A DNA stretch of 64,000 nt from assembly GCF_000969825.1 (NCBI RefSeq), contig NZ_KQ033920.1, positions 685,114 through 749,113 on the forward strand, given 5' to 3'. This document shows, piece after piece, positions 44,302-53,127 of the stretch. Every line of letters begins with the position of its first letter. Position 1 is the stretch's first letter. The notes beneath the pieces are model-generated. The model had not been told where the DNA came from. It worked only from the letters and a program-made list of their open reading frames with translations, and ran no database searches. The DNA is from Parabacteroides gordonii MS-1 = DSM 23371. GTDB lineage: Bacteria; Bacteroidota; Bacteroidia; Bacteroidales; Tannerellaceae. The position numbers were made by a program, and so were the translations under genes.

Positions 44302-44944
44302 AATTGGTAAAGCTGAAGATAATGATTTTATAGTTAATGATCCTCATGTAAGCAGACATCATGCTTGTCTGATTCGTGAGGATCACGGCTGTTGGCTATT
44401 GGAAGATCTCGGCTCTACTAACGGTACTTTCGTTAATGATTCACAGATCGTCAAGAAGCGTGTGACACCAACAGATAAGATTGTACTTGGAACCGGGTAT
44501 GTATTGAATCTATCGGAAGTCTCCAAATACAATAATGATTACAGTGAAGAGTTTGCAGCCTTGAAGGATATATATAACAATTATGTTCAAGCAAAGGTTA
44601 AGATACAATCTGCTAATCAATTCAAAACAAGGCTGTTCCAGTCATTGCCTTTTGCTTTGCCTGGTATAATAGGCGTCGTGATCGGTTTCTTAGGCAAAGG
44701 AAGTCCGGAGCTATTCGGATTAAGCTTATTCATAACTATTTGTGCTCCAACAGTCGGTATTTTTCTGGGAGCAAAGCAGGCATCCAAAACTCCCCAGCAG
44801 TTGCAAGATATTGCAAATCAGTTCAAAATAGATTATGTGTGTCCCAAATGCGGTACTTTTCTGGGTGAAATACCCTGGGAATCGCTTAGAAACAGAAAGC
44901 AATGTCCCGTTTCTTCCTGTAAAGCCAAGTGGGTGAACGAATAA
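44288..44944 (+). CDS. FHA-domain membrane protein with zinc ribbon
   Basis: A 218-residue protein. The N-terminal FHA domain (residues 1-80) has the phosphothreonine-binding set: KAEDNDFIV, VSRHHACL and GSTNGTFVN. A helical linker precedes two membrane segments at about 118-163, then a C-terminal zinc ribbon CPKCGTF...CPVSSCK (about 180-212). It would bind phosphothreonine peptides at the membrane, a natural partner for the kinase at 46694. Confidence 0.88.
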   Translation: MMKIKIGKAEDNDFIVNDPHVSRHHACLIREDHGCWLLEDLGSTNGTFVNDSQIVKKRVTPTDKIVLGTGYVLNLSEVSKYNNDYSEEFAALKDIYNNYVQAKVKIQSANQFKTRLFQSLPFALPGIIGVVIGFLGKGSPELFGLSLFITICAPTVGIFLGAKQASKTPQQLQDIANQFKIDYVCPKCGTFLGEIPWESLRNRKQCPVSSCKAKWVNE

Positions 44945-45036
44945 GTTTCGTATCTCAAAAGCACTTGGTTTGTACAGAAAACCCAACCATTTGATTATAA
45001 GAGAGAATTAACCATTTATTAATCCATTACTTTTCC

Positions 45037-45044
45037 TACTTTTG
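45037..45044 (+). promoter_or_regulatory. Promoter -7 box before the acidic-protein gene
   Basis: TACTTTTG matches TAnnTTTG, 32 bases before the ATG at 45076. Confidence 0.5.
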
Positions 45045-45075
45045 TTTCCAGAAAGATTATTTAAATCAAACCAGT

Positions 45076-45318
45076 ATGCAAGAGGAGGAATACACATTCG
45101 TTACACTAGACGGTGACGACTCCGTATTTAGTGATGCGGTAGTTGTAGATGTGGATGGGGAAAATGATTTATCTGATGTCGTGGTTATCGACAATGATAG
45201 TATGGATGTTTCAGATTTTATTACATTATCTGATGATACTATAATGTTGTCTGACGCAGATATGCAAGACACTTTCTCTACTGATATCGACGAAGCTGAT
45301 TTATCATTTATGCTATGA
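45076..45318 (+). CDS. Very acidic 80-residue protein
   Basis: No family recognised. More than a quarter of its residues are Asp or Glu and there is almost no Lys or Arg. It contains repeated short motifs of the form hydrophobic-Asp-Asp (TLDGDDSVFSDAVVVDVDG, then VVVIDNDSMDVSD, then ITLSDDTIMLSD). The many Ser/Thr-Asp sites could be kinase substrates or an FHA ligand. Its stop overlaps the next start as ATGA, which supports real translation within the signalling cluster. Confidence 0.7.
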   Translation: MQEEEYTFVTLDGDDSVFSDAVVVDVDGENDLSDVVVIDNDSMDVSDFITLSDDTIMLSDADMQDTFSTDIDEADLSFML

Positions 45319-45830
45319 TCTCAATCAGATGTCCACATTGTCACGTAGGATTAAAGGTAGACGAGGGGAAATTACCCCTCGATCTTACCTCCTTCAAATG
45401 TCCGAAGTGTAAGCAACCGATTCCTGTCTCTTTGCTTCAACTGGGAAACAACGGGTTGGATTCCGATCAGGATACCATTCTGGTCAATCCGGTATTGAAC
45501 AGTACCGGACAGCTTACAGTTGTCAGTGATTCAGCCACTCCCGAACAGATTTTCCCCCTTTATGAAGGTATTGCAGTCATTGGCCGTAAATCGAATGCTT
45601 CGAGTGCAACAATAGGAATTGTAACGGCCGACAAATCAATGAGCCGGGAACATATACGAATAGAAGTTAAAAAAGATCCGAAAGGAGGCTATAAACATTA
45701 TCTTTCTGACAATAATAGTAAAAACCATACGTTATATAATAGCAATTACCTGGAGAATGGAGAAGTAGTAGTGCTAAAAAACAATGACGAGATCATTATC
45801 GGCCATACTGTTCTTCGCTTTAATGAATAA
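45315..45830 (+). CDS. Zinc-ribbon and FHA-domain protein
   Basis: A 171-residue soluble protein. An N-terminal zinc ribbon (CPHCHVGLKV...FKCPKCKQPIPV, residues 4-39) of the MJ0042 type is followed by an FHA domain at about 80-170 (AVIGRKSNA, SMSREHIRIE, SKNHTLYNS). The order is the reverse of the FHA gene at 44288. It starts inside the stop of the acidic protein and ends 14 bases before the phosphatase. Confidence 0.87.
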   Translation: MISIRCPHCHVGLKVDEGKLPLDLTSFKCPKCKQPIPVSLLQLGNNGLDSDQDTILVNPVLNSTGQLTVVSDSATPEQIFPLYEGIAVIGRKSNASSATIGIVTADKSMSREHIRIEVKKDPKGGYKHYLSDNNSKNHTLYNSNYLENGEVVVLKNNDEIIIGHTVLRFNE

Positions 45831-45844
45831 AATCTGTTCGTGCT

Positions 45845-46648
45845 ATGAATATAACGATTGGTAAGCCTTGGGCCGTCTGTGAAAAAGGCGGCAGACAAAA
45901 CAACGAGGATTCTATCTATCCGTTACCAGAAATGGTAAATTCCAATCAAAAACTATTTCTGGTCTGCGATGGTGTAGGCGGATCGGAAAAAGGAGAGATT
46001 GCCAGCTCTTTAGCTTGCGAATCTTTTCAAAGTTTTTTCTCTACTTTTCTGGAGGAAGAACCTTCCGGAGAGTTTATTAATAAAGCTGTAAGGTACACGG
46101 AAGCACGTTTTGACGATTATGTAAATTCACATCCGGAAGCCAAAGGAATGGCAACTACACTGACAATGGTTTCTGTCGGAGTTTCAGGGATAACACTTGC
46201 CCATATAGGAGATAGCCGGATCTATCAGTTCCGCCGCGGAGAGATCATCTACCAGACCGAAGACCATTCATTAGTGAACTCACTTGTCAAGTTAGGAAAA
46301 ATTAGCAAAGAAGAAGCCCTTACTCATCCACAGAGAAATGTTATTATTCGCGCCATACAAGGCACGGAACATCCTACGGAAGCTGATGTCACTTTGCTAA
46401 ATGATATACAAGCAGGCGATTTCTTCTTTATGTGCACCGACGGTGTATTGGAACGGCTTAAGAATGAGGATCTAGCACATATCTTTTCTTCTCATAGCAA
46501 TCCGGAAGACATTAAAGATACTATCATGGCATCTTGTTGTGGAAAGACCAGAGACAACTTCTCTTTTTATATTTTGCCGGTTCAAAATGTTGGTGAATCT
46601 ATCGGAATAAAACAAAATATTCTCTCTTTCCTTTATTCTTTTATATAA
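45845..46648 (+). CDS. PP2C-family protein phosphatase
   Basis: A 267-residue Ser/Thr phosphatase. The metal-binding motifs are all present: GGRQNNEDS, VCDGVGGSEKGE, AHIGDSRIYQFRRGE, MCTDGVLE and TRDNFSFYIL. It would remove the phosphates added by the downstream kinase, as in PrpC-PrkC pairs. The last 20 residues extend beyond the catalytic fold. Cytosolic; no signal or membrane segment. Confidence 0.92.
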   Translation: MNITIGKPWAVCEKGGRQNNEDSIYPLPEMVNSNQKLFLVCDGVGGSEKGEIASSLACESFQSFFSTFLEEEPSGEFINKAVRYTEARFDDYVNSHPEAKGMATTLTMVSVGVSGITLAHIGDSRIYQFRRGEIIYQTEDHSLVNSLVKLGKISKEEALTHPQRNVIIRAIQGTEHPTEADVTLLNDIQAGDFFFMCTDGVLERLKNEDLAHIFSSHSNPEDIKDTIMASCCGKTRDNFSFYILPVQNVGESIGIKQNILSFLYSFI

Positions 46649-46654
46649 ATAACG

Positions 46655-46662
46655 TAATTTTG
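46655..46662 (+). promoter_or_regulatory. Promoter -7 box before the kinase gene
   Basis: TAATTTTG matches TAnnTTTG, 32 bases before the ATG at 46694. It may give the kinase group separate control from the phosphatase. Confidence 0.45.
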
Positions 46663-46693
46663 GCAGATTAAAAAGAGAATTGCACGCGAAGTT

Positions 46694-48553
46694 ATGAATT
46701 TGCCAAACGGACATCTTCTTCAAAATGGAAAATATCGACTTACCCATATAGTTGGTCAGGGCGGCTTTGGTATAACTTACAAAGGTGTTTGGTTTACCGA
46801 GGTTAAAGGGCCGTTGGGAACTATCAAAACTGAGGTTCCTATATGCGTAAAAGAATATTTTTTTAAAGATTACTGTTACAGAGATCCTGAGTCTTATGCT
46901 GTCAGGGTTCATTCTGAAACGGGGAGGGTTCTTTTTGACAAGTTTAAAGAAAAGCTGATCAAAGAGGCCAAAATATTATCGGAAGTTCATCATCCCCATA
47001 TTGTCAATGTATTGGAAGTATTCGAGGAAAACGATACTGCCTATATTGCGATGGAGTACATTTCGGGAAACAGTCTTAAATATATGATGGATAAGGAAGG
47101 AGTTTTGCCTGAAGCGAAAGTCCTGAGATATGTTCATCAGATAGGAGAGGCACTCCAGTTTGTTCACGAGAAGAATATTCTTCACCTGGATATCAAGCCC
47201 AGTAATATATTGATCGATCAGAATGGGAAAGCACGACTGATCGATTTCGGTGTGAGCAAGCGGTATGATATCGAACAGCAGGAAACCAGTACCACGATGC
47301 TGACCTTATCGAAAGGTTTTGCTTCCATCGAACAATACGATAATGAAGGTACCCAAAGTTTCTCACCCTGTCCGGATGTTTATTCGTTGGGGGCAACTAT
47401 GTATAATCTGCTGACCGGGAAGATACCTACAGAATCTATTCTGCGGGCAACGCGTCCGTTGCCATCCCCCCGGGAACTGAATCCGGCTATTTCTGCAAAA
47501 ACAGAGGCCGCGATTATCAAAGCAATGCAGATTATTCCGGCAGATCGTTTTCAGTCGGTATCGGAAATGCTTGCTGAATTGGATTTTCCGCAGGTCGAAG
47601 AAGAGGTGGTAAAAAATAATATATCGTCTCCCGAATATTTCGAAGAAGATGAAACAACAATCTTGTTTACTACTCGCCTGCCTCAGTCGAAGGGAACTGA
47701 AGATGATGAAACAGTATTAAACAACGTTGATTTACCTTCGGTACCTAAAAAGAAAAAAAGAAAAGTAACGTTAATATCTTTACTTATTATTATATTTGCA
47801 AGTATCGGTTCGGCTGTGGCACTTTTGGTTCAGCGATATAAAACGGCTCCTCCGGTAGCAGAAGTAATAAATACAGCTTCGGGAGGAAATACAGAGCCTG
47901 TACAGGATCCGGTTATGCATGATATTATTGAAGAAAGTGATACACCGGAAGTGGTAGAAGAAAAAACAAAAACGGAGAATGAAAATGAAGGTAAAACAAA
48001 TAAAGACCAACAGGATACATCAACTAAACCGGTGGATAAACCAGAAACTGTTCAGCAACAGCCTGCATCAGTAAAGCCGGAAGTTAAACCTGTAGTAAAA
48101 GATGTGGAACAACCGGTAACGGTAAGACCGGAGCGCTCAAAGGAAGAAATTAATGCAGAATATTTATCGTTGATCAATTCTGGGAAAGATAAAATGGCTG
48201 CGGCTGATTTTTCCGGTGCAAAGGCTGATTTTACCAAAGCTTCAGAGATTAAAATGACAAAAGAGTTATTTGATCTTATTGGAGATTGTAAGCTCAAAGA
48301 AAACGAAAATGATCTGGCAGAACGGAAAGCCCAATATGAAGAAAAGATGTCTTTCGGTAAATATATTATTGTACGAAAGAAATCGAACGGAAATTACGGG
48401 GCTGTTGATGCAGATGCCATTGAACAGATTCCTTGTAAATACAAGAATGTGGGAAAAGCGGATAATGGACGTGCATTTGAACGTGCTGACGGGTTGTTTG
48501 ACATATATAATACAGAAGGAGTGTTGATTAATCAAGGTGTACCGTATTATTAA
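46694..48553 (+). CDS. Transmembrane Ser/Thr protein kinase
   Basis: A 619-residue Hanks-type kinase. The kinase domain covers residues about 13-295: glycine loop VGQGGFGITYKG, Lys in ICVKEYF, catalytic loop LHLDIKPSN (HLD instead of HRD) and DFG in LIDFGVSK. An acidic linker leads to one membrane helix at about 355-380. The outer part has a Glu/Lys/Pro-rich stalk (about 390-480), then a TPR-like segment (GKDKMAAADFSGAKADFTKA) and a C-terminal WG-repeat-like beta unit (KSNGNYGAVDADA). Signal sensing at the envelope is likely. It is followed after 8 bases by the outer-membrane protein gene. Confidence 0.9.
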   Translation: MNLPNGHLLQNGKYRLTHIVGQGGFGITYKGVWFTEVKGPLGTIKTEVPICVKEYFFKDYCYRDPESYAVRVHSETGRVLFDKFKEKLIKEAKILSEVHHPHIVNVLEVFEENDTAYIAMEYISGNSLKYMMDKEGVLPEAKVLRYVHQIGEALQFVHEKNILHLDIKPSNILIDQNGKARLIDFGVSKRYDIEQQETSTTMLTLSKGFASIEQYDNEGTQSFSPCPDVYSLGATMYNLLTGKIPTESILRATRPLPSPRELNPAISAKTEAAIIKAMQIIPADRFQSVSEMLAELDFPQVEEEVVKNNISSPEYFEEDETTILFTTRLPQSKGTEDDETVLNNVDLPSVPKKKKRKVTLISLLIIIFASIGSAVALLVQRYKTAPPVAEVINTASGGNTEPVQDPVMHDIIEESDTPEVVEEKTKTENENEGKTNKDQQDTSTKPVDKPETVQQQPASVKPEVKPVVKDVEQPVTVRPERSKEEINAEYLSLINSGKDKMAAADFSGAKADFTKASEIKMTKELFDLIGDCKLKENENDLAERKAQYEEKMSFGKYIIVRKKSNGNYGAVDADAIEQIPCKYKNVGKADNGRAFERADGLFDIYNTEGVLINQGVPYY

Positions 48554-48561
48554 ATGTGTTT

Positions 48562-49503
48562 ATGAAAAGACTTTGGATACTTATCTTAATAGTTATTGTG
48601 CTTCCAGGATGTTTGTTGGCACAACAACGTACTGAATACAACAGAAAAGGCGATGAAGCAATGAAACGCCAGGATTATAGTGATGCGAGGATGTGGTACG
48701 AAGAAGGGGTCAGCCTTTGCGACTCATACAGTATCGATCAGTTGACAGCTATATGGAAAGCGAATAAAAAAATGCGTGGCTCTATGCGCAGTTTAATGAC
48801 TAAGTGCTTGAATTGTCTGACTGTTAAAGCTACAGATAACGACTCGACGGCTGTTGCTCAATTAATCATCTACTATAATGAGGGCATAGGGACTCCGATC
48901 AGCGAGGAGTTAGCGACTTACTGGCAAGATCGTTTGGAAGAACTTCGTAAACCGGTAGAACCGATAACCTACGTACCCATACAAGAAAGAAAACCGAGAG
49001 AACCCATGAAGTTCTTTGTAGGGTATGCTTTCTCTATTGAAGCTCCTTATGGTCTGACGGTAGGAGGTGTAGGCGAACGGTTTGGATGGTATGCCCGCTT
49101 CAGGACAAATCTGTCTTTTGATAATTATACGAGTGAGTGTCGGGGAGATCATGAATTGCTTCCTTTACCGGAGAATGCCTCATATAGTTTTACCAATAAA
49201 AAGAAGTCTAATAACATTGCCGCTTCAGCTGGGTTAGTTATTAAATGTACTCCTTGGTTATACACTTCTGTAGGACTAGGATATGGAAAAAGGGAACTTT
49301 TATATGAGTATACGACTACCGATTATTCCGATTCCAGAAATACAAGTGTTCTTTGGGCTAAGAATACCGATAACTCTTATGAAGGAGTTGTTGCCGATCT
49401 GGATTTTATGGTAAAGTTCGGGCCTGTATTTATTAGTGCAGGTTGTAATACTCTGAATTTTAAATATATTGATCTTAATGCCGGTCTTGGTGTATTCTTT
49501 TAA
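48562..49503 (+). CDS. Exported protein with TPR-like start and beta-barrel-like C terminus
   Basis: A 313-residue exported protein. The signal peptide ends near CLLAQQ. Residues about 25-130 look TPR- or Sel1-like (GDEAMKRQDYSDARMWYEEG, then QLIIYYNEGIGTPISEE). The last 170 residues alternate aromatic and polar residues (FFVGYAFSIE, YTSVGLGYGKRELLYEY) and end in an aromatic FF, as in small outer-membrane barrels. The function is unknown; its tight link to the kinase suggests an envelope partner. A GTG two codons upstream is an alternative start. Confidence 0.75.
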   Translation: MKRLWILILIVIVLPGCLLAQQRTEYNRKGDEAMKRQDYSDARMWYEEGVSLCDSYSIDQLTAIWKANKKMRGSMRSLMTKCLNCLTVKATDNDSTAVAQLIIYYNEGIGTPISEELATYWQDRLEELRKPVEPITYVPIQERKPREPMKFFVGYAFSIEAPYGLTVGGVGERFGWYARFRTNLSFDNYTSECRGDHELLPLPENASYSFTNKKKSNNIAASAGLVIKCTPWLYTSVGLGYGKRELLYEYTTTDYSDSRNTSVLWAKNTDNSYEGVVADLDFMVKFGPVFISAGCNTLNFKYIDLNAGLGVFF

Positions 49504-49514
49504 TTGATAATCAT

Positions 49515-51713
49515 ATGAAACAACTATACTTACTATTATTCACATTGTTTGCAGCCTGTTTATTCGGATGTCTGGAAGAGCCGGATATGGATCCGAGTCT
49601 TCAAAATGCTTTTGCTCCGGAATTAGAGAAATTTACAAGAGCTAACGTTGATATCACTGCTACGACGATTGTTGCAAGAGCTACGGTAAAAAAAGAAAAT
49701 GGCGATCCGGTAACAGAACGTGGTTTCATCTATTGGCTGAAAAATACGACTAAAGTAGAGACTGTAAATGAGACTAATTTAGAAAATGGGAAAGGTGAAT
49801 TTAGTAAAAAAATAGAAAAGTTGCAGAACGATACTATTTATTACATCAGTCCGTATGCAAGGAATAAGAAAGGCATAACTTATGGAGATACCTTAGATAT
49901 TAATACGAAGCCAGGTATTGGTAGTGTCGTTACCTCAGAAGTCACAGAAGTCACAGCTACTACTGCTGTAGTGGGAGGATTAATTAAGGATAAAGGAGAA
50001 GGTGAAATCAAAATGATTGGTTTCAATTTATATAAGAACTCCGAATTGGATTCAATTATCAAGATTGATATGGATGAAATGCCTACAGATTCTACATTTA
50101 TCCATACATTGACAGAATTGGAATCCGAAACCGATTATGTTATTGAAGCGATTGTAGAAAATAGTTTTGGACAATTCAATACAGATAAACAAAGCTTTAG
50201 AACACCGGACGGACACCCGGAACTTGGTTTCCTGTCAGTAATAGAAGCAGATTATTCGCAGGTAACGGTTAGAGCTAAATTAGTGAAAAAAGGGGATGGA
50301 GAATTGGATTCTATCGGTTTTTGCTGGAGTGATGTTAAAGCTGTGGGAAGACCTAATATTAAAGAAGATTCAACCATAAAATGTACTGTAGACAAAGATG
50401 GATTCTTTGTTGGTGTAATACCTAATCTGAAAGCACAGACACGATATTATGTACATAGTTATGCTGTAAATGCCTTTGGTACTGTTTATACTCCAGATAG
50501 CATGGAAATTTCTGCAAAAAGTGATGCACCTACTATTTTTATGGATGAAGCATCAAACTATGTAATGAAAGATGGGAGTGTTACAGTGAGTGCTGTTTTG
50601 AAGGATGATGGTAGAGGTAGTGTTTCAGAAATTGTTATCTGTTACTCATTATCTGCAACTCCAAATCCTGATAAGGATGAAAAAATAACCTTAAGCAGAG
50701 AAGAATTAGAATTAGATGCAGATAATAGATTTAAAGTATCATTACCTAAACTATTAAAAGGAAATCAGAAGTATTATGTAATTGCTTATGCTAAAAATAA
50801 ATTTGGTACGGGATCAAGTAGTGTAGTTTCATTTACTACACCACCTATTTTTTCAACTACAGATATAAAATCATTCCCTGTTGATTGGGGACTTCGTAAA
50901 GAATTTGCGGCATTTTCGCTTGGTAATGATGCTTTTATTTTGGGTGGAGATTTTGGTTCTACACGTACAAAAGAATTGATTGGATACAATGCTGATAATA
51001 ATGTTTGGATGCAGTATCGCTCTTATGATAAAGAAGCGACTAATATATCTGTATGTACAAATGAAAATACAGTTTATGCACTTGGTGGCAGACAATCAGG
51101 CTTTGGACAAAATGGTATCTTAAGGACTTGTTATTCATATTCATATAGTGATAACACATGGAATGAGATCGATGGTGGAGAGTTAGTAGGCGAAAATATC
51201 CGATATGATGCTGTTAGTTTTGTTTCAAATGATAAAATTTATCTTATCGGGGGAGTTAATCTAAATTCAGCACTTACTGATACGATTTTCTATTATGATA
51301 TGAATGCCAAAACGTGGAGTGGATCAAGTAGATTCGACGTTGCATTCAGTGGAGGTATTGCATTAATGAAGGATGGAAACGCTTATGTTGGTTTAGGTAA
51401 TAAGCCTTCAGAATGTGGATTCTTTACTTCTTCTGGTGACTTCAAAGATTGGACTTCCTTGGAAACACCTCCTGGACTAATGAATAAAGTATCAACTGGA
51501 GTTGTTTATTATGATAATATTTATGTTATTGATGATAGTGGTATAATCTGGCAGTATAATTTGACTGAAGACAAATGGTATCAGCGTTCTACCTGTCTTC
51601 CAGAAAAGATTAAAAACTTTAAAATATATGTATTGAATGACATGATTTATATTTTAGGTATGGATTATTTCAATACAACATTAATGACCTACGACCCTTC
51701 ATGGGATAATTAA
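49515..51713 (+). CDS. Surface lipoprotein with Fn3-like and Kelch repeats
   Basis: A 732-residue lipoprotein (lipobox LFGC, Cys19). Residues about 45-440 comprise four fibronectin-III-like units, each with a RGFxYW or SIGFCWS type strand and a closing SYAxNxFGT motif (for example VHSYAVNAFGTVYTPDS). Residues about 455-730 form a Kelch-like propeller (DAFILGGDF, TVYALGGRQSG, KIYLIGGV, MIYILGMD). It is AT-richer than neighbours at its 3' half, a possible sign of transfer or relaxed constraint. It may be the surface effector or receptor of the kinase cluster. Confidence 0.78.
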   Translation: MKQLYLLLFTLFAACLFGCLEEPDMDPSLQNAFAPELEKFTRANVDITATTIVARATVKKENGDPVTERGFIYWLKNTTKVETVNETNLENGKGEFSKKIEKLQNDTIYYISPYARNKKGITYGDTLDINTKPGIGSVVTSEVTEVTATTAVVGGLIKDKGEGEIKMIGFNLYKNSELDSIIKIDMDEMPTDSTFIHTLTELESETDYVIEAIVENSFGQFNTDKQSFRTPDGHPELGFLSVIEADYSQVTVRAKLVKKGDGELDSIGFCWSDVKAVGRPNIKEDSTIKCTVDKDGFFVGVIPNLKAQTRYYVHSYAVNAFGTVYTPDSMEISAKSDAPTIFMDEASNYVMKDGSVTVSAVLKDDGRGSVSEIVICYSLSATPNPDKDEKITLSREELELDADNRFKVSLPKLLKGNQKYYVIAYAKNKFGTGSSSVVSFTTPPIFSTTDIKSFPVDWGLRKEFAAFSLGNDAFILGGDFGSTRTKELIGYNADNNVWMQYRSYDKEATNISVCTNENTVYALGGRQSGFGQNGILRTCYSYSYSDNTWNEIDGGELVGENIRYDAVSFVSNDKIYLIGGVNLNSALTDTIFYYDMNAKTWSGSSRFDVAFSGGIALMKDGNAYVGLGNKPSECGFFTSSGDFKDWTSLETPPGLMNKVSTGVVYYDNIYVIDDSGIIWQYNLTEDKWYQRSTCLPEKIKNFKIYVLNDMIYILGMDYFNTTLMTYDPSWDN

Positions 51714-51714
51714 T

Positions 51715-52602
51715 ATGAACAGAACTGACATCCTAAACCAGATACAAAAAAACGTAGAACGTTTGTCGGCTTCCTGTTTGCCGGAGTATAAATATATACC
51801 GTTGCATCAGAAGCCGTCACCTTCCGTTCATTCGCTTCGGGAGATCATGCGACTGTTGCGGAAAGTGATCTTTCCGGGATTCTTCGGTTCTGAGCAGGAG
51901 GCACAGGTCGATTCCATACAATATTATACAGGAGTATATCTGGAGCAGATATATGACCTGTTGCAGGAACAGATATACAACGGATTATGCTTTGAAGTAG
52001 ACCGCTGCTGTGACTCTAAAGACCGTGCTTCAGAAATAGCGATCAGCTTTATCAATCAGATACCTCACATTAAATATCTGCTTTCAACGGACGTTAAAGC
52101 AATCCTGGACGGTGACCCTGCCGCTAAAAGCGTCAGTGAAATAATATTTTCTTATCCGGCCGTACGTGCAATCCTGTATCAGCGGGTAGCTCACGAATTA
52201 TTGAAACTCGGAGTACCCGTGCTGCCACGCATCATTACAGAAATGGCACATTCGGATACGGGGATCGATATTCATCCGGGGGCACAGATCGGCGAGTACT
52301 TCAGTATAGACCACGGCACCGGTATCGTGGTCGGCCAGACAGCTATCATTGGAAATCATGTACGTTTATATCAGGGAGTTACCTTGGGAGCCAAGAACTT
52401 CACCCTCGATGAAGAAGGACTGCCTATGGATATACCCCGGCATCCGATCCTCGAAGATTACGTTACCGTCTATTCCAATGCATCGATACTCGGACGGATC
52501 ACAATCGGAGAAGGTTCAGTGATAGGCGGTAACATCTGGTTAACCCATAGCGTACCGCCCAACTCCAAAGTACTTCAGTCGCGAGCCGTTGAAGACAAAT
52601 AA
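51715..52602 (+). CDS. cysE: Serine O-acetyltransferase
   Basis: A 295-residue enzyme making O-acetylserine for cysteine synthesis. The long helical N-terminal part and the left-handed beta helix are both visible: GIDIHPGAQIGEYFSIDHG, GIVVGQTAIIGNHVRLYQG and the Lys in GVTLGAK. It is of the longer EpsC-type. It begins one base after the Kelch gene stop, although the functions are unrelated. Confidence 0.93.
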   Translation: MNRTDILNQIQKNVERLSASCLPEYKYIPLHQKPSPSVHSLREIMRLLRKVIFPGFFGSEQEAQVDSIQYYTGVYLEQIYDLLQEQIYNGLCFEVDRCCDSKDRASEIAISFINQIPHIKYLLSTDVKAILDGDPAAKSVSEIIFSYPAVRAILYQRVAHELLKLGVPVLPRIITEMAHSDTGIDIHPGAQIGEYFSIDHGTGIVVGQTAIIGNHVRLYQGVTLGAKNFTLDEEGLPMDIPRHPILEDYVTVYSNASILGRITIGEGSVIGGNIWLTHSVPPNSKVLQSRAVEDK

Positions 52603-52654
52603 ATCTTTTTCATTTTTTAGCCCGAAACACTACTGTAAATTAAAGAGAAATACG

Positions 52655-52662
52655 TATGTTTG
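52655..52662 (+). promoter_or_regulatory. Promoter -7 box of the hydrogenase operon
   Basis: TATGTTTG matches TAnnTTTG. A small hairpin ACCCT-GAC-AGGGT follows at about 52669-52681 in the short leader. It shows that the TTG in-frame start at 52660 cannot be used. Confidence 0.6.
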
Positions 52663-52704
52663 CGTTACACCCTGACAGGGTCTAATACCTTAAATGCATA
52701 CGTG

Positions 52705-53103
52705 ATGAGCAAAGTAAAAACGTTAGATGACCTTCGGAAGATGCGCGAATCCTTACGCACCTCCCTCGATTTGCGCGAGAAAAGTAATAACCCCGAACAA
52801 ATGGTTCAGATCAAGGTCGCAATGGCCACCTGTGGTATAGCGGCAGGGGCTAAAGAAGTGATGAGCTACTTTATCGAAGCTCTCGACCGTGAACGTGTGG
52901 ATGCACTGGTTACCCAAACCGGCTGCATGGGATATTGCTATGCGGAGCCCACTGTCGAGATTACCGTTCCCGGAAAAGAACCGATCGTATTCGGTAGCGT
53001 CAATAAACCGAAAGTGGATGAGATCATTTCCTGTTATATCAAACAAGGTATTTTGGTGGACGGTATCATCCCCGTCAATTATAACTCGGTCGGCCCCGAA
53101 TAA
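52705..53103 (+). CDS. Small [2Fe-2S] thioredoxin-like ferredoxin subunit of hydrogenase
   Basis: A 132-residue protein with a thioredoxin-like [2Fe-2S] fold in which the cluster ligands appear as MATCGIAAG and TGCMGYCYAEP. It resembles the N-terminal extension of NuoF-type subunits and is often encoded first in [FeFe]-hydrogenase operons. It would shuttle electrons between NADH and the catalytic subunit. ATG 52705 is chosen; the frame opens at TTG 52660 inside the promoter. Confidence 0.88.
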   Translation: MSKVKTLDDLRKMRESLRTSLDLREKSNNPEQMVQIKVAMATCGIAAGAKEVMSYFIEALDRERVDALVTQTGCMGYCYAEPTVEITVPGKEPIVFGSVNKPKVDEIISCYIKQGILVDGIIPVNYNSVGPE

Positions 53104-53127
53104 CAAACCAATCCAAATTCTTACATA

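Noticed and set aside
43903-48553. Type VI secretion locus
   Set aside because: FHA, PP2C and kinase genes recall T6SS regulators, but no structural T6SS gene is adjacent.
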